Position numbers and translations under genes: made by a program
Notes under the pieces: generated by a model
Seen by the model: only the letters and a program-made list of their open reading frames with translations
Told to the model about the DNA's origin: nothing
Databases searched by the model: none
Source of the DNA: Cardiobacteriaceae bacterium
GTDB taxonomy: Bacteria; Pseudomonadota; Gammaproteobacteria; Cardiobacteriales; Cardiobacteriaceae
NCBI GenBank assembly: GCA_030529365.1
Contig: JAUMXB010000009.1
Location: forward strand, 1-64,000
Length of the DNA: 64,000 nt
Direction of reading: 5' to 3'
In this document: piece by piece, positions 1 to 7,648 of the stretch
Position numbering within the stretch: the stretch's first letter is position 1
How the letters are laid out: each line of letters opens with the position of its first letter

Positions 1-127
1 ATCCTCTTGAAGTTGAGCAGGTATATTGTGCCAGTATATGCGGCGTTGGCTATATTCCCGCATCTTGCACTACACGCAAAACCTTGCGAATAACATAATT
101 CTCTAATATCAATAAATAAAATTAAAA
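1..127. other. AT-rich leader before the first pilin gene; no gene seen
   Basis: No credible ORF is visible. The last ~25 bases are AT-rich (caataaataaaatta) and closely resemble the stretch before the second pilin promoter at about 1926-1940. The two pilin genes therefore share their upstream region as well as their coding start. Confidence 0.5.
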
Positions 128-144
128 TGGTACTCTACACGCAT
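128..144 (+). promoter_or_regulatory. Putative sigma-54 (-24/-12) promoter of pilin gene 1
   Basis: The sequence TGGTACTCTACACGCAT has GG and GC separated by exactly 10 bases, as in the RpoN consensus (TGGCAC-N5-TTGCA). Pilin major-subunit genes are classically RpoN/PilR dependent. The site lies about 70 bp before the ATG at 212. It matches the consensus less well than the copy before pilin 2, which suggests weaker or altered expression. Confidence 0.5.
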
Positions 145-211
145 GCCCGCCTTTGCATCAGGCCACCAAATCCCAGGCCTCCAACCGATTCAACCCCTTA
201 TGGAGACCAGA

Positions 212-661
212 ATGAAAAAATACCTGCAAAAAGGCTTCACCCTGATTGAGCTGATGATCGTCGTCGCCATCATCGCCATTCTTGCCGCCATAGCCATCCC
301 CCAATATCAAAACTACGTTGCCCGCACCCAGGTCAGCCGCGTCATGAGCGAAACATCCGACGTGCGCACCACCGTGGAAATCTGTCTGCACCATTCCACA
401 CCTCCCGCCAACTGCGAACTCAACTGGACGCATAACAACCTCCTCGCCGGCGCCTCCACAGTGGCAAAAACCGGCCAGGATAACGGCCTGATAATTACCT
501 ATAGCGAAAATGCCGTCATCCGGGCCATTTTTGGGCAAAATGCCGCTGCCGCCATACAAACCAAAGAACTGCAATGGCAGCGCACCAAAGCAGGCAGCTG
601 GTCATGCCATACCAATGTGGACAACAAATTCCGCCCTGCCGGCTGCGCAACCGATATTTGA
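212..661 (+). CDS. pilA: Type IV pilin, major-subunit type (pilin 1)
   Basis: This is a type IV pilin precursor of 149 aa, assembled into a surface pilus after cleavage by the PilD prepilin peptidase. The short leader MKKYLQKG is followed by [10 protein letters not shown] with the conserved Glu5, then a hydrophobic helix. There are four cysteines: one pair in the alphabeta-loop (residues ~64-75) and one pair near the C terminus (WSC...AGC), so a C-terminal disulfide loop is likely. I chose the ATG at 212 rather than an in-frame upstream ATG at 143 because the leader must be short and GGAGA lies just upstream. Its first ~50 residues nearly match pilin 2 (2017-2478), while the C-terminal half diverges. 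This is a tandem, diversified pilin pair. Confidence 0.9.
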   Translation: MKKYLQKGFTLIELMIVVAIIAILAAIAIPQYQNYVARTQVSRVMSETSDVRTTVEICLHHSTPPANCELNWTHNNLLAGASTVAKTGQDNGLIITYSENAVIRAIFGQNAAAAIQTKELQWQRTKAGSWSCHTNVDNKFRPAGCATDI

Positions 662-684
662 TATTCTTCGCAGCAGATGAAACT

Positions 685-813
685 GTAGGGACGTAGCCCG
701 CTACGTCTAAAAACCAAACCCCATCACATCCACCGCACCCGTAGGGACGTAGCCCGCTACGTCCCCAACCGAACCCGCATTTTCAAAACGGACGTTGCAG
801 GCAACTTCCCTAC
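685..813. repeat. GTAG-hairpin (REP) cluster left of the transposase
   Basis: There are three REP units: 685-707 and 741-764 on the plus strand, and 790-813 inverted. Each has GTAG followed by a hairpin with a 9-bp stem. Plus units have stem GGACGTAGC/GCTACGTCC. The inverted unit has stem GGACGTTGC/GCAACGTCC, with one mismatch here. Head-to-head pairs of this kind are the BIME arrangement known for REP sequences. Confidence 0.85.
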
Positions 814-823
814 AACCGTGCCA

Positions 824-1354
824 TCATCTATCCCCGCAGAACAATTCATCCTCCGCCCACGTCAACGGATTGCCCAAAATATATTCGCTGATTTGCCGGT
901 AACTTTCTTCACTGCGCACCACATGCTCGTAAAAACGCGGCTGCCACGCAAAGGCCAGTCCCGCACACCCCGCTTCGCGGCTTACCGCGCTCTTGTAGGA
1001 ACGCACAATTGCCGACAATGATCCTGCCTTCGGCGAAATCGCCGACATCTTCGATGCAGACGTCTTGGCAAAAGACATCGCCCCCTCCGGCAAATGCAAA
1101 ATCCCGTGCACATGATTGGGCATCACCACGAATTCCCCCAACGTCACCCCGGCATGATGCGTGTCAATATCCTGCCAATGCGCATACGCCATCTCGCCCA
1201 ATGGCGAAAGATGCATCGCCCCGTTTGCCACCCGCCCGAAATACGGCCTGCGATGCTGCGTGCAAATCGTCACGAAATACGCCCCGGCATTGCGATAATC
1301 CCATGCCTGCAAACGCACCGATTTGCGCCGATTGCCCATAAACCCGTCTTCCAT
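824..1354 (-). CDS. REP-associated tyrosine transposase (RAYT), Y1/IS200-like
   Basis: This 176-aa protein is a single-strand DNA transposase of the Y1 (HUH) superfamily. It contains the HUH motif in PNHVHGI, an N-terminal RRKSVRLQAWDY segment with YFVTICTQ as in RAYTs, and a C-terminal helix ending SEYILGNPLTW whose Tyr is the likely nucleophile. RAYTs occur singly in genomes and act on short GTAG-hairpin (REP) DNA instead of inverted repeats of their own. This gene lies between REP units at 790-813 and 1456-1479, which fits that role. I chose ATG at 1354 because GGAGA precedes it at proper spacing. A TTG at 1369 and an ATG at 1339 are alternatives. There is no sign of truncation. Confidence 0.88.
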   Translation of the reverse strand: MEDGFMGNRRKSVRLQAWDYRNAGAYFVTICTQHRRPYFGRVANGAMHLSPLGEMAYAHWQDIDTHHAGVTLGEFVVMPNHVHGILHLPEGAMSFAKTSASKMSAISPKAGSLSAIVRSYKSAVSREAGCAGLAFAWQPRFYEHVVRSEESYRQISEYILGNPLTWAEDELFCGDR

Positions 1355-1455
1355 AAAAATTCTCCGCAAGAATTTTTTTCATTTATACATCAAATTACAG
1401 AGATTTCATCCCAACAATTTGATCAACCTCGCATCCACCACCCCCACCGCACCCC

Positions 1456-1807
1456 GTAGGGACGTAGCCTGCTACGTCCCAAACCCAAACCCCATCACAT
1501 CCACCGCACCCGTAGGGACGTAGCCTGCTACGTCCCCAACCGAACCCGCATTTTCAAAACAGACGTTGCAGGCAACGTCCCTACATCCCTGCCAATCGCC
1601 ATTTCCCGATAAAAATTTCGACAATAATCATCCCAACAATTTACATCAACCCTACATCCACCAATCCTCACCGCACCGCGTAGGGACGTAGCCTGCTACG
1701 TCCAAAACCCAAACCTGCATCATATCCACGGACGTTGCAGGCAACGTCCCTACAATCCGCACCGAATCCCGCATTTTCAAAACGGACGTTGCAGGCAACG
1801 TCCCTAC
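1456..1807. repeat. GTAG-hairpin (REP) cluster right of the transposase
   Basis: There are six units. Plus orientation (stem GGACGTAGC): 1456-1479, 1512-1535, 1680-1703. Inverted (stem GGACGTTGC): 1561-1584, 1730-1753, 1784-1807. Short spacers recur between units (for example cccaccgcacc before plus units and cattttcaaaac before inverted units), so whole composite units have been copied. No gene lies in 1355-2016. The remainder of that stretch is AT-rich and ends in the pilin 2 promoter. Confidence 0.88.
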
Positions 1808-1941
1808 TGACGCATTACGACCACCTTGCCGCAAAATGTCCATTCGCCATGCCAAACAATGCCCATCCAAAATATCCGCCGCATCTTTTTTGGCACACTA
1901 AACAAAAAATAACAAACTGAAAAACATAAATAAAATTATCT

Positions 1942-1958
1942 TGGCACGCGCAAGGCAT
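1942..1958 (+). promoter_or_regulatory. Sigma-54 (-24/-12) promoter of pilin gene 2
   Basis: TGGCACGCGCAAGGCAT has a perfect TGGCACG -24 element and GC at -12 with 10 bases between GG and GC. It is a strong RpoN promoter candidate for the major pilin. It lies about 60 bp before the ATG at 2017. An AT-rich block (cataaataaaatta) precedes it, as in the pilin 1 region. Confidence 0.75.
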
Positions 1959-2016
1959 ATACCTTTCCGACAGCAAACGTTGTCTCAACCCCGACATTAC
2001 TCTCTAGGAGAACAAC

Positions 2017-2478
2017 ATGAAAAAACAAATGCAAAAAGGCTTCACCCTGATCGAACTCATGATCGTTGTTGCCATCATCGCCATCTTGGCTGCCATCGCC
2101 ATCCCGCAATACCAAAACTACGTTGCCCGTTCACAAGTTAGCCGCGTCATGGGCGAAACCAGCGCCATCAAAACTGCTGTAGAAACTTGCTTGCTGGATG
2201 GCAAGGCTGCCGCTGATTGCAACGTTGGCTGGACTACAAGTAACTTGATTGGTCAAGATACCACCCCTACTACTGGCGGAATCAGTGGTTTGCAAAAAGG
2301 CTTGAAAGTAACTTATGGACAAACTGCAAAAATTGAAGCGACATTTGGTGGTAATGCTGCAGAAATCATCAAAACTAAAACACTTGCTTGGGATCGTACG
2401 GCAGAGGGTTCTTGGAGCTGCAGCACTAATGTAGACAAAAAATTTGTTCCGTCTGGCTGTACTCATAAGAGTTCATAA
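2017..2478 (+). CDS. pilA: Type IV pilin, probable main expressed subunit (pilin 2)
   Basis: This 153-aa type IV prepilin has leader MKKQMQKG, then [10 protein letters not shown] with Glu5, an N-terminal hydrophobic helix, and four cysteines (ETCLLDG, ADCNV, WSCSTN, SGCTH). The RBS AGGAGA lies 7 bases before the ATG. It has a better sigma-54 promoter than pilin 1 and a clean terminator, so it is the likely major pilin. The first ~50 residues agree with pilin 1 almost throughout and the distal half differs, as expected of antigenic divergence. Codon use in its C-terminal half looks more AT-rich than in the neighbouring genes. Confidence 0.93.
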   Translation: MKKQMQKGFTLIELMIVVAIIAILAAIAIPQYQNYVARSQVSRVMGETSAIKTAVETCLLDGKAAADCNVGWTTSNLIGQDTTPTTGGISGLQKGLKVTYGQTAKIEATFGGNAAEIIKTKTLAWDRTAEGSWSCSTNVDKKFVPSGCTHKSS

Positions 2479-2505
2479 GAATTAATTTTCTTAGTATTAA
2501 GCAAT

Positions 2506-2535
2506 GTAAAAAGTGGGGTTTTTCCCACTTTTTAC
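2506..2535 (+). terminator. Rho-independent terminator after pilin 2
   Basis: A perfect 12-bp stem (GTAAAAAGTGGG / CCCACTTTTTAC) closes on a T-rich loop, 28 bp after the pilin 2 stop codon. Confidence 0.8.
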
Positions 2536-2581
2536 ATTTATGTCGTTTACTCTTCTCAATGACTCTGGATTCTTAAATCTC

Positions 2582-3811
2582 ATGAGCCATGTAAAATTCT
2601 TTTCAAGTGTATCCAAGCGCGATATTTTTGTGGTGGTTTTTCTTATCAGCGTGATCGCGGCTGGCGCGTATCTCTGGATCAACCATCATCAGCAGATGCG
2701 CCGCGCCGCCTATACGCTGCAAAAGCCTTTTGTTGACATCCGCTGCTCGGCAGATGCGCCGCCTTTTCTGCACGAACTGATGCAATACACTTTGGATACC
2801 CAGGCATCGCTCAACAACCAATTGGCATGGCGCGCGCCTGATGGCGCGATTCATCATTGCGAAAGCGGCTGGGAAGACGGCTTTCGCGGCAAAAAATTGC
2901 TTACCGAACGTTCACGCCTGCGCTACGCCAGCGTCAGCAAGGTGTTTACTTCCATGTTGGTTCTGAAGCTCGCAAACCAGGGCAAGCTGCATCCCGATGA
3001 TAAAGTCGTGGATATTCTCGCCACACCTAAACCCTGGAAAGATGCGCGCATCGGCGAGATCACCGTTGCCATGCTGCTGGAGCATACCGGCGGATTTGAT
3101 CGCCTCAAGTCCGGTACTTTGATGTTCTCCAATGGCAACAAGCCCTGGTGCCCCACCGATTTGCTGCAATTTGCATCCGCGCGGCTCGATTTCGATCCCG
3201 ACACCCAATATCAATATTCCAATCTTGGCTATTGCCTGCTCGGTGCCATTGTGGAGAAAACGACGGGGCTTACTTTCCGCGAAGCCGCAGAACAGGCTTT
3301 TGCGCTGGAAAAACAGGGGATTCGTTTTCTCGATGATGATTTCCTGCCTGATGAAATCCAATATGACTTCCGCCATGAAGAATTTTATAGCGAGTTTTAC
3401 CATGATGAATTCGATTTCAGGGATTCCTTGTCTGCCGTGGGCGGGATGTCCGGATCTGCTTTGGCGCTGATTCACAGCTTGCAGACCACTTTGCACGATG
3501 CACCCTTCAATCTCTTGTCCCGCCGCACGACGCCCTGCGCCATCAATTTGCTCGATGGCTGCTATGGCTATGTTTTCCAGCCCTATCAGCAAGGCGGGCA
3601 TGAGTACGTACTGCATGGCAAATCCGGGCATTTTCCCGGCGTGGAAACCGATATTTTTGCCGATGACAAAGGCGGTATGCTCGCCATTCTGCGCGGCGCC
3701 ACTGCTCCCAGCTATGAACACAAAAACCGCCTGAAAGAGAAAATCTATCAGCTGATGGAAGCATATTATCTGGAGCAAGGCATTCTCCAGAAGAAGGAAA
3801 GCATTCTGTAG
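2582..3811 (+). CDS. Membrane-anchored serine hydrolase, beta-lactamase/PBP-like fold
   Basis: This 409-aa protein has one N-terminal transmembrane segment (about residues 16-34, DIFVVVFLISVIAAG), then a periplasmic serine hydrolase domain of the beta-lactamase family (class C / AmpH / esterase type). Visible motifs are SVSK (SxxK nucleophile and base) and YSN in YQYSNLGY; a KSG-type third motif lies in HGKSGHF. The family cleaves or transesterifies peptides and esters, and the substrate cannot be told from sequence. It lies between the pilin genes and the tfpZ-like gene, so a role in pilus or envelope biology is possible but only inferred. The start is uncertain: ATG at 2540 is the alternative, and neither has a clear RBS. 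Confidence 0.8.
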   Translation: MSHVKFFSSVSKRDIFVVVFLISVIAAGAYLWINHHQQMRRAAYTLQKPFVDIRCSADAPPFLHELMQYTLDTQASLNNQLAWRAPDGAIHHCESGWEDGFRGKKLLTERSRLRYASVSKVFTSMLVLKLANQGKLHPDDKVVDILATPKPWKDARIGEITVAMLLEHTGGFDRLKSGTLMFSNGNKPWCPTDLLQFASARLDFDPDTQYQYSNLGYCLLGAIVEKTTGLTFREAAEQAFALEKQGIRFLDDDFLPDEIQYDFRHEEFYSEFYHDEFDFRDSLSAVGGMSGSALALIHSLQTTLHDAPFNLLSRRTTPCAINLLDGCYGYVFQPYQQGGHEYVLHGKSGHFPGVETDIFADDKGGMLAILRGATAPSYEHKNRLKEKIYQLMEAYYLEQGILQKKESIL

Positions 3812-3850
3812 AGATATGCTTTCCCAAGATTAAATCATCAAATTTTTGCC

Positions 3851-3900
3851 AAAAATAATATATTTTTACCATTAACAAGCGCTTACCACGGCAAAAATAC
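3851..3900. repeat. AAGCGCTT intergenic element (copy 1)
   Basis: Single core AAGCGCTT at 3877-3884 within tttttacc...gcaaaaata arms. The second half is degraded. Confidence 0.6.
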
Positions 3901-3959
3901 AGCATAAAAGATATTTTAATGGAAAATTTTACCATCACCTGTCCTTCACCACCGTACCC

Positions 3960-5019
3960 GTAGGGACGTAGCCTGCTACGTCCTAAACCGGATCGCCGAC
4001 GTTTTCAAAACGGACGTTGCGGGCAACGTCCCTACAGCAATTCCCAAAACCTGCGTATTCCCAAACAAGCATCGTTTCCCCACACCCGAGCCAAATCCGC
4101 CCATCCACCAACCCCCACCGCACCGCGTAGGGACGTAGCCTGCTACGTCCTAAACCGGATCGCCGACGTTTTCAAAACGGACGTTGCGGGCAACGTCCCT
4201 ACAGCAATTCCCAAAACCTGCGTATTCCCAAACAAGCATCGTTTCCCCACACCCGAGCCAAATCCGCCCATCCACCAACCCCCACCGCACCGCGTAGGGA
4301 CGTAGCCTGCTACGTCCTAAACCGGATCGCCGACGTTTTCAAAACGGACGTTGCGGGCAACGTCCCTACAGCAATTCCCAAAACCTGCGTATTCCCAAAC
4401 AAGCATCGTTTCCCCACACCCGAGCCAAATCCGCCCATCCACCAAATCCCACCGTACCCCGTAGGGACGTAGCCTGCTACGTCCAAAAACAAGCCCGCAT
4501 CATATCCACAGACGTTGCAGGCAACGTCCCTACAATCCACACCGAACCCGCATTTTCAAAACGGACGTTGCAGGCAACGTCCCTACAATCCGCACCGAAC
4601 CCGCTTTTTCAAAACGGACGTTGCGGGCAACGTCCCTACATCCGTGCCATCATCAACCCCCGGCAAATTCTCCGCCTGCCGTCAAAACCCGCGTAAATCC
4701 TCCTATCCACCAACCCCCACCGTACCCGTAGGGACGTAGCCTGCTACGTCCCAAATATTTGCCATGACATTTACCGAACGTTGCGGGCAACGTCCCTACA
4801 GCAATTCCCAAAACCTGCGTATTCCCAAACAAGCATCGTTTCCCCACACCCGAGCCAAATCCGCCCATCCACCAACCCCCACCGCACCGCGTAGGGACGT
4901 AGCCTGCTACGTCCTAAACCGGATCGCCGGCGTTTTCAAAACGGACGTTGCGGGCAACGTCCCTACAATCCGCACCGAACCCGCATTTTCAAAACAGAGG
5001 TTGCAGGAAATTTCCCTAC
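3960..5019. repeat. Large GTAG-hairpin (REP) array with a 167-bp tandem repeat
   Basis: No gene lies in 3812-5121. There are fifteen REP units. Plus (stem GGACGTAGC): 3960, 4127, 4294, 4461, 4728, 4891. Inverted (stem GGACGTTGC): 4012, 4179, 4346, 4510, 4563, 4616, 4776, 4943, and a degenerate one at 4996. The first plus/inverted pair plus ~90 bp of spacer is repeated in tandem with a constant period of 167 bp (3960, 4127, 4294, then 4461 begins a diverged unit). A further partial copy of the same spacer lies at ~4777-4970. Confidence 0.9.
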
Positions 5020-5121
5020 ATCCATGCCAAATCCATTGGCAGAACACATTTGCGCAATTCCCGTTCCTATCCGGCATGGATATTGCAATAAACTCCCGTT
5101 GTTTCACGAAAGGATTCATGT

Positions 5122-5895
5122 ATGTCCGCACCTTCCCGATTCCGCTTTGCCGGCAAAATTGCCGGCATTCATCTCGGCGTTTCCCTGCTCGTTGCCATAT
5201 TGGTGGCTTGTCTGGTGTTTTTCGTGTGGTATCCCCATCCTTTTCGCGAATTGATGGGCAGCTTCAATCTTTTCTGGCTGGTGATGGCGGTGGATGTCAT
5301 CTGCGGGCCGGCGCTGACTTTCGTGCTCGCCAATCCGCGCAAAAAGCGCCCGGAAGTGCTGCTGGATTTTTCACTGGTTATCCTGATCCAGATTTCCGCT
5401 TTGCTTTACGGCATGTACACCGTTTATACCGCAAGACCCGTCGCTCTTGCCTATCAAGTGGATCGCTTGCGGGTTCTCACTCAGGATGAAATCCGCCTTG
5501 AAGAATTGCCGCAAGCGCGCCCCGAATTCCGCCATTTGCCGCGATTTGGCATGCTGCATGTTGCCGCCCGCCCGCGAAACGCTGCGGACGACAATATGGA
5601 AATGGTGGATATTGCCATGCAGGGCTACGACATCGGCCAACGCCCCGGTTGGTGGATTCCTTATGCAGAGGCAGAGCAAGCGATAAGAATGCAGGCCCGC
5701 CCGTTATCAGAGCTCGCCCAGCGCGTAAATGAACAGAAACGAAAAATGCTTGAGGAGGCTATTCGTACCAGCCAATTGCCCATGAGCGCTTATCGTTATC
5801 TGCCCCTGACGTCTGCCGACCAATGGGAATGGACGGCGATTCTGGACGGCGATATGCAAATCATAGCTGCTGTGCCAGTGGATGGATTTCAATAG
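5122..5895 (+). CDS. TfpX/TfpZ-like type IV pilin accessory protein
   Basis: This 257-aa inner-membrane protein has three to four N-terminal hydrophobic segments (IAGIHLGVSLLVAILVACL, FNLFWLVMAVDVICGPALTF, VLLDFSLVILIQISALLYG) and then a soluble domain of ~150 aa ending in a short DGDMQIIAAVPV strand. This plan matches the TfpX/TfpZ pilin accessory proteins that are encoded near a cognate pilin and help assemble it, and its position in the pilin locus supports the call. RBS AGGA precedes ATG 5122. It is the last gene before the island remnants begin at 5966. Confidence 0.8.
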   Translation: MSAPSRFRFAGKIAGIHLGVSLLVAILVACLVFFVWYPHPFRELMGSFNLFWLVMAVDVICGPALTFVLANPRKKRPEVLLDFSLVILIQISALLYGMYTVYTARPVALAYQVDRLRVLTQDEIRLEELPQARPEFRHLPRFGMLHVAARPRNAADDNMEMVDIAMQGYDIGQRPGWWIPYAEAEQAIRMQARPLSELAQRVNEQKRKMLEEAIRTSQLPMSAYRYLPLTSADQWEWTAILDGDMQIIAAVPVDGFQ

Positions 5896-5965
5896 CCAAA
5901 AAATCTGTCGCGCGATAGCCTGGCAAATCCACTATGCGCCGGCTTCTCCATCCTCCCTGCGCTTT

Positions 5966-6505
5966 TCAGGTATTTTCCTTGATCCATCCTTCCATGTCCG
6001 GATGATTGATAGCCCATTGATTGGCGCTATTTTTGGTGATGAGGTCATCGCGTTGCAAGCGGCGTAGCGCGGCCTGCATCTGGCTCACGGTGACTTCATC
6101 CACGCCCATGCTGTCGGCAAGCGCTTTGCGGTTTTCCTCGCTGTAAAGCCCCTGCTTGCCGTGGGCGATATTGTGCAAAATGCGCTGATCCATGGCTTTC
6201 AGGGCCAGCCATTTATCGCTGTAAGCCGGGTCATCATAAAGATGCTGCTTTTGATAATTGGCCGCTTCGTCAAGCGACAGTTCCGGGTTCAAAATCATGT
6301 TCTGGATGATGGTGCGCATATGCAGCGGGATATGCTCCAGCCTTCCAAACCATTGATATACGGCATCCCTGTCCAGTATTTTCCCCGTGCGCTTTTCATA
6401 AATATCAGCGAGGAAATCGGTGAAATCCTTGCCCAGGACGGGAAAATCCATGGCATGGGCAAACTGGAAGAACGGCGCTTTGTTGTCATTGAAGATTTGC
6501 CGCAA
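5966..6505 (-). pseudogene. C-terminal remnant of an AAA+ ATPase
   Basis: The ORF opens at a TTG and encodes up to 179 aa. Its pattern resembles the C-terminal part of bacterial ATP-binding (archaeal-ATPase-like) proteins: an FNDNKAPFFQFAH segment, a lid-like helical region, then a winged helix (LADSMGVDEVTVSQMQAALRRL) ending near HPDMEGWI. No Walker A or B motif is present, so the catalytic N-terminal half is missing. It begins exactly where a truncated HigA-like gene ends (overlap 6486-6505), in another frame. I infer that a deletion joined two truncated genes. It could alternatively be a short expressed DNA-binding protein. Confidence 0.45.
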
Positions 6506-6638
6506 GCCGTTGGTGCTGGCCGTGGATGACGCGGGTCAGGGTAACGCGCGGGATGTCGAGCTGCCTTGCGGCTTCGCTGATGGTGAGCGCAAGGCTTGTG
6601 ATGATGGCTTTGATTTGTTCGCCGGGGTGGTCAGGCAT
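6486..6638 (-). pseudogene. Truncated HigA-type antitoxin (HTH)
   Basis: The 50-aa product starts MPDHPGEQIKAIIT and continues with an XRE helix-turn-helix (ISEAARQLDIPRVTLTRVIHG). This is the N-terminal part of HigA-family antitoxins, whose usual length is ~90-100 aa, and the C-terminal half is absent. Its ATG overlaps the stop codon of the preceding antitoxin gene by 8 bp. It ends in the junction with the ATPase remnant. Confidence 0.55.
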
Positions 6639-6960
6639 GTTCGATTTGGCGGCTTTCTTTTGTTTGCTTGGCCTTATCAGATGGTTTCGGATGGATGGCG
6701 ATTTGCAGGCCGAGGGCATCCACGACTTTCATGATGGTTTCAAAGCGGGGTTTTGCGTCAGCAGCCAAGGATTTGTAGAGGCTTTCGCGCGAGACGCCCG
6801 CCGCTTTGGCAATTTGCATCATGCCCCGCGCTTTGGCGATGTCGCCCAATGCGGCAACCAGCAGTTGCGCGTTGTTTTCTTCGAGTATGGCTTGCAGGTA
6901 AGCGGCGATATCGGCTTCGTCTTTCAGGTAGTAGGAAGCGTCAAAAGGTCTGGTTTTCAT
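6631..6960 (-). CDS. Putative addiction-module antidote (HI1420/TIGR02684 type)
   Basis: This 109-aa protein has the family start TRPFDASYYLKDEADIAAYL, then ALGDIAKARGMMQIAKAAGVSRES with an XRE-like helix-turn-helix, and AKPRFETIMKVVDALGL. The family normally pairs with an upstream RelE/HigB-like toxin (TIGR02683). No such toxin precedes it here, and the upstream neighbour is another antitoxin whose stop overlaps its start by 4 bp. The C terminus (about residues 94-109) is a Lys/Gln-rich tail. It is likely a DNA-binding autoregulator. Confidence 0.75.
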   Translation of the reverse strand: MKTRPFDASYYLKDEADIAAYLQAILEENNAQLLVAALGDIAKARGMMQIAKAAGVSRESLYKSLAADAKPRFETIMKVVDALGLQIAIHPKPSDKAKQTKESRQIEHA

Positions 6961-7295
6961 GGTTGGCGCAGGTCTGCAATAAGTTCGGGATGCTTGTTCA
7001 GCAGCTTCAGCAGGGCTTTGGCTGCGCCACTTGGCGTGCGTTGCCCTTGCTCCCAGGATTTCAGGGTATTGGGGGATATGCCAATGGCAGCAGCGAAATG
7101 GTTTTGCGACAGGCCGGTTTTATGGCGGGTTTCCATAATGGGAGATGTCGCAATAACAGTTTTACGGGCAAAGCGTCCTGCTTTTGCTTCGGCCAAGGCA
7201 CGCGCGAGGTCTTCTGCGATAACGGCGGCATCCGGGTCATCGGCGATAACAGCCGCAACAGCCTTTTCAATATCCAAGTTTTTCAAATTGTTCAC
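6957..7295 (-). CDS. HTH antitoxin of a RelE/HigB-type pair (NadS/HigA-2-like)
   Basis: This 112-aa XRE-family antitoxin has a C-terminal helix-turn-helix (LSQNHFAAAIGISPNTLKSWEQGQRTPSGAA is its visible core, about residues 62-92) and an acidic N-terminal extension for toxin binding. The start is GTG at 7295 with a perfect AAAGGAG RBS, overlapping the toxin stop. It is encoded after its toxin, as in higBA. The toxin is frameshifted, so the antitoxin is intact while its partner is not. Confidence 0.8.
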   Translation of the reverse strand: MNNLKNLDIEKAVAAVIADDPDAAVIAEDLARALAEAKAGRFARKTVIATSPIMETRHKTGLSQNHFAAAIGISPNTLKSWEQGQRTPSGAAKALLKLLNKHPELIADLRQP

Positions 7296-7601
7296 GGGAT
7301 TTCTCCTTTCAGGTTTTTCATTTCACGGTCTGGCAGGCTTTCATGCTCGTTTTTGGTATAGATAGAAAGCGCCAAGATGTAACCTTCGTCCAATAGGTTG
7401 TAGTAAATAATGCGTGCGCCACCTCTTTTACCTTTGCCAGAGGCCTGCCAGCGCACTTTCCTGATACCGCCAGAATCAGGGATAACGTCACCCCGCCAAG
7501 GGGTTATTCGCCAGCCAGGCAAAGAATTCAAGACGCTGTTGCGTTGTCCATATACGGTCAACTTCTTTTTGGAATTTGGTCGATTCGTGGATGCTGTACA
7601 T
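7292..7601 (-). pseudogene. RelE/HigB-type toxin broken by a +1 frameshift
   Basis: ATG at 7601 opens a frame reading MYSIHESTKFQKEV ... FFAWLANNPLAG, which hits TGA at 7488-7490. A second frame continues DVIPDSGGIRKVRWQASGKG ... LSIYTKNEHESL to the stop at 7292. Together they give a complete ~102-aa RelE-superfamily mRNA-interferase-like toxin. The break falls in a run of four Gs (minus strand; 7491-7494 on plus), and removing one G restores NPLAGDVIP. It may be a true inactivating mutation, phase variation or a sequencing error. A shorter ORF from 7561 is not a plausible independent start. Confidence 0.78.
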
Positions 7602-7648
7602 AAAAACTATCTTTAACGGCGCTTTGCACTATACCACAAAGTATCTAT

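Noticed and set aside
1009-1459. Plus-strand ORFs across the transposase gene
   Set aside because: Shadows of the RAYT frame with no RBS or motif.
3960-5019. CRISPR-like array
   Set aside because: Repeats are hairpins in alternating orientation, spacers are themselves repeated, and there are no cas genes.
5896-5965. Left attachment site of the island
   Set aside because: No direct repeat of the tRNA-Cys 3' end is visible here, so the border is left undefined.
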